Below are positions 59,081 through 64,000 of a stretch of DNA of 64,000 bases, in pieces. Location of the stretch: positions 1 to 64,000 of the forward strand of contig JABDKJ010000018.1 of NCBI GenBank assembly GCA_013002285.1, written 5' to 3'. The position numbers and the translations under genes are program-made. The stretch is from Flavobacteriales bacterium (GTDB lineage Bacteria; Bacteroidota; Bacteroidia; Flavobacteriales; JABDKJ01). Within the stretch, counting starts at the first letter, position 1. Every line of letters starts with the position of its first letter. Under the pieces are notes generated by a model that saw only the letters and a list, made by a program, of their open reading frames with translations, was not told the origin of the DNA and searched no databases.

Positions 59081-60340
59081 TCAATTCCCGAATCTGGGGT
59101 TCACGATGTTATTGTAAATGGAACCAAAGGTGTAAGAGAACCCAACAGAACCCCAATAGGCATAATTGGTTGCCAGTTGCCTTTGCTGCGTAAGTATATC
59201 TATATCTGACGCCCCTCCTTTGGGAAGAGCGATCTGGTCTTGAATGAATTCAATGTTCCCCCGAACATTCACAGATAATCCTTTGACGACCCTCCAGTTG
59301 ATGCTGCCCCAAATGTCCAAACGTTTTAATGAAGTGTCATGAAAATATTGAGAAGCGGTCGCTGCAAAATCTATGGTTCCCCATTTCTGAACGAACTCAG
59401 CGCCCACACGTAAACTGTGGTTATAGAGGTGTTCATTTATTTGATTGTAAATGGTGGTATCGATATATTGGAAATTGTCGTAGGAAACCCTGTACTGGAT
59501 CCTGATCTGTTTTTCATTGAAGTGTTTGTAATCAAAGATGTTGTATTCTATAGCCGGACTTATACGATGGTTGTAGTCGATATTCCGGAAAGTGCTTGAC
59601 CGCACTGAGCCCACCAGACCCGCAGACCAATGGTTGTTGATCGACCTCACAGCTGAGCTCTCTACAAAGTAATTCTTATTGCTGTTGAATACAGTTGTAG
59701 CACTATCCAATTCATAGGTGTTTTCATCATAATTGTAACTGGCCCAATTCTCGAATTTCCATTTCTCCGTGATCTTGTTGATGGAAAGGGAGGAATTCAA
59801 ACTCAAAGACTGATAGGCTGATTGTCCATTGAACCAGGTATTGCCGCGGATCTTAAAGACCCAGTTGTTCCATTTGTCAACTACCTCTTCCGTTTCGGTG
59901 CTGTCCCCATTATTTAGGAATTCTATGTCTATGTGATCGACCATTGGAGTTTGCGCAACATATTGCATCAGGCCGATCTTCAAGTATTTGATACGCAATT
60001 CTCTGCGTTCATCAGAGGTGGCATCTACTCTTGCAATGGCCGATATCTCACTGTCTTGCCCTTCAAAGTCTAACTGACCTACGAAATTGAAGGTGTATTG
60101 TGAAGCTCCGCTTCCAGTTCTCTGAAGTGTTGGTACGATCTGTACCTGGGCCAATTTCCTATCTCGAACATAGTTGATGTAAGGAATGTTCTTTCGAACA
60201 AAGTCCATGTCACAGAAGTTGCATTCAATATAGACATTTAGTGCTTCTTCTTTCAAATTGTCACTTTGCTCTTCTTGAGATTGGGCTAAAAAAGAGAATA
60301 GAAAAAGAACCAAAAAGAGAGGGATAACCTTCAAATTCAT
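59081..60340 (-). CDS. Uncharacterised CxxC plus beta-barrel outer-membrane protein
   Basis: The 419-residue protein (ATG at 60340, MNLKVIPLFLVLFLFSFLAQ, giving a clean signal peptide; an in-frame ATG at 60376 is also possible) has a periplasmic N-terminal part with the motif 'NVYIECNFCDMDFVRKNIPY' and 'YVRDRKLAQVQIV', followed by a C-terminal half of alternating strands ending in aromatic-rich 'VNPRFGN', a probable outer-membrane beta-barrel. I recall the C-x-x-C-D motif and the 'INYVRDR...A' segment from hypothetical proteins in other Bacteroidota and some Acidobacteria, but no function is known to me. It is monocistronic and convergent with psd. Confidence 0.72.
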   Translation of the reverse strand: MNLKVIPLFLVLFLFSFLAQSQEEQSDNLKEEALNVYIECNFCDMDFVRKNIPYINYVRDRKLAQVQIVPTLQRTGSGASQYTFNFVGQLDFEGQDSEISAIARVDATSDERRELRIKYLKIGLMQYVAQTPMVDHIDIEFLNNGDSTETEEVVDKWNNWVFKIRGNTWFNGQSAYQSLSLNSSLSINKITEKWKFENWASYNYDENTYELDSATTVFNSNKNYFVESSAVRSINNHWSAGLVGSVRSSTFRNIDYNHRISPAIEYNIFDYKHFNEKQIRIQYRVSYDNFQYIDTTIYNQINEHLYNHSLRVGAEFVQKWGTIDFAATASQYFHDTSLKRLDIWGSINWRVVKGLSVNVRGNIEFIQDQIALPKGGASDIDILTQQRQLATNYAYWGSVGFSYTFGSIYNNIVNPRFGN

Positions 60341-60478
60341 GGAAATAAGGCGTGTACACACGAATATTCTTTTCATTCCAAAGACGTTTCCCCTAAATTA
60401 GGCTTAATAGGAACGCTCCGCTATTGTGAATTGTAAATTTATGTAAAGAGGGGTGTAAAGAATTGAAAAGTCCTTTGT

Positions 60479-61567
60479 TCAATTGCCGAACGGATCAAAC
60501 CTCTCATATTCCCCCTCATTGAATGTATACACTCCAGCATTGCTCGTGCCCAGCCAAAGCTGACCAGAGTTGTCTTCGTAGATGGAGATGATCAAGGCAT
60601 CTTCTTCTCCGTATTTTACTGGGTAAAGAGTAAGCTCGTTCTCGGAATATTTCCAAACCCTTCCACCGTATGAGGTCATCCAGAGAACGCCATTACGGTC
60701 TCGGAGGCCTGCGTTGAAATAGGGGAGGTCATCATCTGGAGATGCCAGGCCTTCCAGTTTTTCATAGCTCAATACTCCATCATTTTCGATGATCTTATAT
60801 TTACTTTTCCAGTTGCTCAGCCACATGTAGCCCTCTTTATCTTCAAGCATAGAACGCACTCCTGGAACTCTTCCGTCTGGTAGTGTGCTCAGCTCTTTTT
60901 CAGGGAACCATAAAAAGGATTTTCCATCATAGCGATATGCACCTGCGGTAATGGTCCCGATCCACAAGTTGCCATCGCTGTCCTTGTCTATTCCAAAAAC
61001 AGAATATTGACTGGGATTCATTCCAGGGAAAGACAGACCATAGACTTTTTGGCCGAATGCTCTGGTCAGATCCTTATTCGGTAATTTAAGTTCGTAAAGC
61101 TTCTCTCCATCATATCTATAGAGGTCATTGGGCATTCCATTGCAGTTGAACCAAAGGTCAGTGGATTCAAGCTTCCATTCGTTCTTTGGAGATCTCACAA
61201 CCTCTAAAGAGGTGAAGCTATTCTCGGTATACTTGCTTACGCCTAGAGGTGTTTCTATGAACACATTTCCTAAATGATCTGCTTGGAAGCCCCGAATGCT
61301 ATTGTCTGCCAAACCATCATCTGTGCTGAATCTTCGAAGCTCTTTTCCATTATAAAAGAACAGACCATTGCCATTGCTGCCAAACCAATAGTTGTCATTC
61401 TGATCTTGGAATACTTGCCAGATGTAGCTGTCAAATTCTGTAACGACCTTTCCTAGTTCCTTAGGTTCACTTTCTATTGGTGGTGTTTCTTGCACTTGAC
61501 CTTGGCAAGAATACAAAGCGATCAGGATGCACGTGAAGAGAATGGAATGGAATGTTTTTGTTCTCAT
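60479..61567 (-). CDS. Two-component regulator propeller domain lipoprotein
   Basis: The 362-residue lipoprotein (lipobox A-L-Y-S-C, Cys21) is built from repeated blades with the two-component-regulator-propeller motif: 'YIWQVFQDQNDNYWFGSNGNG', 'IRGFQADHLGNVFIETPLG', 'VFGIDKDSDGNLWIGTITAG', 'VRSMLEDKEGYMWLSNWKS' and 'IISIYEDNSGQLWLGTSNAG'. Such blades form the sensor part of hybrid two-component systems, but here there is no membrane helix, kinase or response regulator: only the propeller on a lipid anchor. A ligand-binding role at the membrane surface is an inference. No promoter was recognised in the gap to the protease. Confidence 0.82.
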   Translation of the reverse strand: MRTKTFHSILFTCILIALYSCQGQVQETPPIESEPKELGKVVTEFDSYIWQVFQDQNDNYWFGSNGNGLFFYNGKELRRFSTDDGLADNSIRGFQADHLGNVFIETPLGVSKYTENSFTSLEVVRSPKNEWKLESTDLWFNCNGMPNDLYRYDGEKLYELKLPNKDLTRAFGQKVYGLSFPGMNPSQYSVFGIDKDSDGNLWIGTITAGAYRYDGKSFLWFPEKELSTLPDGRVPGVRSMLEDKEGYMWLSNWKSKYKIIENDGVLSYEKLEGLASPDDDLPYFNAGLRDRNGVLWMTSYGGRVWKYSENELTLYPVKYGEEDALIISIYEDNSGQLWLGTSNAGVYTFNEGEYERFDPFGN

Positions 61568-61711
61568 ACTTATTTGGTCGACCTAAGCATTGAATTTAAT
61601 GACCCTTGCCTTTCGAAAAGCGTTCAAGTCCAGTTATATATTTTCTATTACAACATATATTCAAATATATTCTATTGATCCAGAGAAAATGATCTTTAAC
61701 AAAAGGAGACC

Positions 61712-62848
61712 TTAATTCAATCTCCCAAAACCCATTTGATCGATCTTATAGGACGACTCTTTGAAGTATATATCGAGTATATACTCTTCTTGTCCCTTGA
61801 TCATTAGATGGGAGATCTTGTTTGAAGATGTGGATAAGACTTGTTTGAGTTTTGAATTTTGAAGCTTCTCAATTAAAACAGGCATATTATGATAGATCTC
61901 TTCAGCATTTCTCCTTTTCAAAATTTCTGTGTCATAAGATCTTGAGATCGCATCTATCATTTTCTCTTTTGAAAAACTACTTAATGCATCAATAATGATC
62001 TGAGCATTTTTTGCTTGGTCTGAGCCTGACAAATCAATGTTTGATGAAAGGTTAGTTGTAGTCGTTTCAGTCAGTGAAAATGCTTTTTTGGTATCGGGCA
62101 AATTTATGGTTTCAAGGATCCAATCTTTGAATTTTAATACCCTGACAAAATGTTCGATAGCACCAAAGGATGCAGGTCCGTCCATTCCTGGTTCACCCAT
62201 TGAACTCACTCCTGCAACGAAATATTTATCATTTACTTTTAAGAGTGCAGGGCCACCGCTGTCTCCCGGACCACTGGTTCCTTCTCTTTCTGTTGCGCCA
62301 TTCTCTGGAGAGTCGTAGTCAAAGATCAAGTGCGTTTCAGTTACTTGATCGATCATGTTTGTGTATGCCCTCAATTTCCCGTCTTTTATCCAAGTGCCAT
62401 CAGACCTTTTTTTGTCACCATGGCCAACAAGGAATATCATTTTGTTGACCTCATTTGTGTCTTCATTTAATTCGATCGGAGCAATGTCTTTTACATTTCT
62501 CTCAAGTTCCAATAAGGCAATGTCATACAGCCCCATGGGTACGAACTTTGGATGCAGGAAAACGTTCTTGACCTTGTATTCAGTTCCATTTTCAAAATAG
62601 ACTGAGAGATCCCCATTTGTTCTTTGATACATTCCTTCTGCTACATGTGCTGCAGTTAAGACCCAATTCTTTTCAATTAGGGTTCCATCACCTCCTTTTA
62701 TTCCAACCTTGCAAATTGATGTAAAATTTTCTGCAAAAACTGCAGGGTCTGATAAGTCAGTGATCTGATCCTTTGATGGCTGTCCAATACAAGAGGTCAA
62801 TATGAAACCGAATAGCCCTAGGAGGGCCAAGTACTTTCTTTTATTCAT
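61712..62848 (-). CDS. Trypsin-like serine protease lipoprotein
   Basis: The 378-residue protein has a lipoprotein signal (L-T-S-C at Cys20) and a chymotrypsin-fold domain with the full catalytic triad: His68 in 'NWVLTAAHVAEG', Asp109 in 'PMGLYDIALLELERN', and Ser197 in 'GTSGPGDSGGPALLKV'. About 130 further residues at the C-terminus ('TNLSSNIDLSGSDQAKNAQI' to 'YKIDQMGFGRLN') have no family I know. The enzyme would act in the periplasm or at the surface. Its start overlaps the MarR gene end by 8 bases, so the two are cotranscribed with MarR first, which suggests the regulator controls its own operon including the protease. Confidence 0.9.
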   Translation of the reverse strand: MNKRKYLALLGLFGFILTSCIGQPSKDQITDLSDPAVFAENFTSICKVGIKGGDGTLIEKNWVLTAAHVAEGMYQRTNGDLSVYFENGTEYKVKNVFLHPKFVPMGLYDIALLELERNVKDIAPIELNEDTNEVNKMIFLVGHGDKKRSDGTWIKDGKLRAYTNMIDQVTETHLIFDYDSPENGATEREGTSGPGDSGGPALLKVNDKYFVAGVSSMGEPGMDGPASFGAIEHFVRVLKFKDWILETINLPDTKKAFSLTETTTTNLSSNIDLSGSDQAKNAQIIIDALSSFSKEKMIDAISRSYDTEILKRRNAEEIYHNMPVLIEKLQNSKLKQVLSTSSNKISHLMIKGQEEYILDIYFKESSYKIDQMGFGRLN

Positions 62849-63272
62849 GGCAATTGGAAATTATTTTGTTTAACAACGTATTTAATTGGTCGATCTCGGT
62901 TTTTCGTATTCCTTTTAAAGCGTTTTTTCTGTTCTCCAAAACAATTGGTTTGACAGCCTTAAGTGCTTTTTCCCCTTTTGGTGTTATGTTTATTTGAAAG
63001 CGTCTTCGGTCTTTTTCCAAGACACTTCTTTTTAGTAGGCGAGATCTGACCAATAAGTCTATTATTCTCGAAACAGAAGCGGCATCCTTAAATACTTTTT
63101 CTGCTATTTCAATTATACTTTTTTCAGGATGTTTTTTAATGACGGATAGCACAAGCCACTGATCAATAGTGATCGAATGGCCCGCAGCGATGAGTCGTTT
63201 CTGTGCGTATTGTCTGTACTTTTTTATTGATCTCTCAAGCATATAGAACACTATGTCATCTAGTTTTTCCAT
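62841..63272 (-). CDS. MarR family transcriptional regulator
   Basis: The 143-residue winged-helix regulator has the MarR layout: an N-terminal helix ('DDIVFYMLERSIKKYRQYAQ'), the recognition helix region 'KVFKDAASVSRIIDLLVRSRLLKRSV', the wing 'EKDRRRFQINITPKGEKAL' (D-R-R motif) and C-terminal dimer helices. MarR proteins repress their own and neighbouring genes until a ligand or oxidant binds. No clear redox Cys is present except one at the very C-terminus ('SNCHE'). Two GATATATCAT copies just upstream are probable operator sites, one overlapping the -7 element. The trypsin-like protease is the only downstream gene in the unit. Confidence 0.92.
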   Translation of the reverse strand: MEKLDDIVFYMLERSIKKYRQYAQKRLIAAGHSITIDQWLVLSVIKKHPEKSIIEIAEKVFKDAASVSRIIDLLVRSRLLKRSVLEKDRRRFQINITPKGEKALKAVKPIVLENRKNALKGIRKTEIDQLNTLLNKIISNCHE

Positions 63273-63280
63273 TGTTAGAA

Positions 63281-63288
63281 CAAAGATA
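63281..63288 (-). promoter_or_regulatory. Putative -7 element of the MarR-protease operon
   Basis: On the minus strand the bases read TATCTTTG, an exact match to TAnnTTTG, 8 bases upstream of the MarR ATG at 63272. No TTG sits at the usual -33 distance. If it is used, the transcript would be nearly leaderless. Confidence 0.4.
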
Positions 63289-63309
63289 TATCATTATTTG
63301 ATATATCAT
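63285..63309. promoter_or_regulatory. Repeated GATATATC sites upstream of marR (candidate operator)
   Basis: GATATATCAT occurs twice, at 63285-63294 and 63300-63309 (15-base period), each holding the 8-base palindrome GATATATC. The first copy overlaps the -7 element of the MarR gene. Spacing of about one and a half helical turns and the palindromes fit binding of two MarR dimers for autorepression. Confidence 0.55.
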
Positions 63310-63429
63310 GAAAATTAACAATATTTAGTATTCTCTGATCTGTCTTTTTTCTTGGTCAAATTTCTGGAATAAGTCTTTATAAGGTGTCCGAAGAAAGGAT
63401 CACGTATCTGAACGAGTTGATCAACACCA

Positions 63430-63939
63430 CTATTTATTCTTCACATAAAGGTCCGTCCACATGGATCTCCATATCTTCCAAGACCCATCTATCTGTTTTC
63501 TATATATGGTTGTATTTAAGCCTTTCTGAAGCATTCCGAAGTTTGTAGAGTCTTTTTTATAATCCCAATCCAGGATCGAACTATGGGTAGTTATGGCTAT
63601 TGTATCCAGGACCGATAGACTTATTATTTCCGTGGTGAATTCATTGATGATGGTTTCGGAACTATCATTAGGGAACCAAAAATCCCGGATGTTTTCTTTA
63701 CCGATCACCGGATCGAATTTGTTGGGTTGGATCTGTGACTTTTCTTCTAAAAGGCCCATTACTTTATGTTCATCCATCGTTTTCCATCCTTCAATATAAT
63801 CGGCATGGACCTGTCTGATCATGGACTCATCTTTGCTCATGACGGCATCTACTTTTCCTTCAAAGTTCTGGCTGCAACTCATTGTAATTAGAAGCAGAAA
63901 GATCCCAAGTGCCTGTTTGCCGAATTTGCGATATTGCAT
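63430..63939 (-). CDS. NTF2/SnoaL-like lipoprotein
   Basis: The protein is 169 residues from the ATG at 63939, which gives a classic lipoprotein signal (MQYRKFGKQALGIFLLLITMSC); in-frame ATGs at 63957 and 63996 would lengthen it only at the N-terminus. The mature part 'IRQVHADYIEGWKTMDEHKV' and the end 'IYRKQIDGSWKIWRSMWTD' follow the SnoaL/DUF4440 (NTF2-like) fold, a cone-shaped pocket used for binding or isomerising small molecules. There is no identified catalytic pair, so its role is open. It lies upstream of the MarR gene on the same strand with a 157-base gap, and is probably separate. Confidence 0.8.
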   Translation of the reverse strand: MQYRKFGKQALGIFLLLITMSCSQNFEGKVDAVMSKDESMIRQVHADYIEGWKTMDEHKVMGLLEEKSQIQPNKFDPVIGKENIRDFWFPNDSSETIINEFTTEIISLSVLDTIAITTHSSILDWDYKKDSTNFGMLQKGLNTTIYRKQIDGSWKIWRSMWTDLYVKNK

Positions 63940-64000
63940 TTTTTCTGGTCTCGTCATATATGAAATTACAAAAAGAATGTTTGACACAAGGATCACAGAT

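Noticed and set aside
1..64000. tRNA, rRNA, IS element, prophage or classical defence system
   Set aside because: I looked for tRNA cloverleaf ends, transposase and integrase motifs, and restriction, CRISPR and toxin-antitoxin genes and saw none that I could support.

Overview
The window is an ordinary-looking chromosomal segment of a member of the Bacteroidota, most likely a marine, aerobic Flavobacteriales relative (Cryomorphaceae/Schleiferiaceae-like; inferred from gene content, not from a search). The evidence is: low G+C sequence; three proteins ending in type IX secretion (T9SS) C-terminal sorting domains; promoters of the Bacteroidota form TTG-N19-22-TAnnTTTG; Bacteroidota-type families (DUF5686, DUF4834, DUF4350, head-GIN domain, duplicated cytochrome oxidase subunit III); and many 4-bp ATGA gene junctions. 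I see no rRNA, tRNA, CRISPR array, insertion sequence or prophage.

Layout. 1-2.1 kb: a truncated TlpA-like thioredoxin protein and a T9SS-exported thioredoxin-fold protein. 2.4-7 kb: mfd and fructose-1,6-bisphosphatase. 7-11 kb: GNAT acetyltransferase, aspartate kinase, a 2-hydroxyacid dehydrogenase and mgtE. 11-13.8 kb: a secreted sulfatase. 13.9-18 kb, minus strand: RDD protein, recX, prfB, arsC-like and fumC, read as one probable operon; prfB is split in two frames by the classical programmed +1 frameshift site. 18-22 kb, plus strand: a SpoIIM-family membrane protein fused to a second membrane domain and apparently started at CTG, followed by a DUF4129-like and a DUF4350 protein. 22-24 kb: recQ. 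24.3-34.8 kb, plus strand: an envelope-directed run of KDO-pathway sugar isomerase, tatC, DUF5686 barrel, lptB, a membrane protein, an amidohydrolase lipoprotein, acyl-CoA ligase and a SCO protein. 34.8-40.9 kb: small secreted or accessory proteins (T9SS propeller, ABC-F ATPase, head-GIN beta-helix, lipoprotein, cysteine-rich CSK-repeat protein, PaiB-like, DUF4834). 40.9-46.1 kb: MFS transporter, carB, alpha/beta hydrolase, rpmH. 46.3-52.4 kb: an MsbA-like ABC exporter and a cytochrome oxidase assembly/subunit operon (heme O synthase, two subunit III genes, subunit IV, SCO, DUF420). 52.4-59.1 kb: Nudix, pyrE, SRPBCC, birA, rsfS, ftsH, DUF2007, cdsA, psd. 59-64 kb: an uncharacterised CxxC plus beta-barrel protein, a propeller lipoprotein, a secreted trypsin-like protease cotranscribed with a MarR regulator, and an NTF2-like lipoprotein.

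The themes are envelope biogenesis (LPS core sugar and export, phospholipid synthesis, Tat and T9SS export), aerobic respiration (oxidase maturation) and housekeeping. No clear-cut new defence or mobile system is visible. The parts most worth a second look are the RDD/SpoIIM-fusion/DUF4129/DUF4350 cluster with its CTG start, the cysteine-rich repeat protein, the CNFCD beta-barrel protein, the MarR-protease unit with repeated GATATATC sites, and a CarB that lacks the C-terminal allosteric domain.
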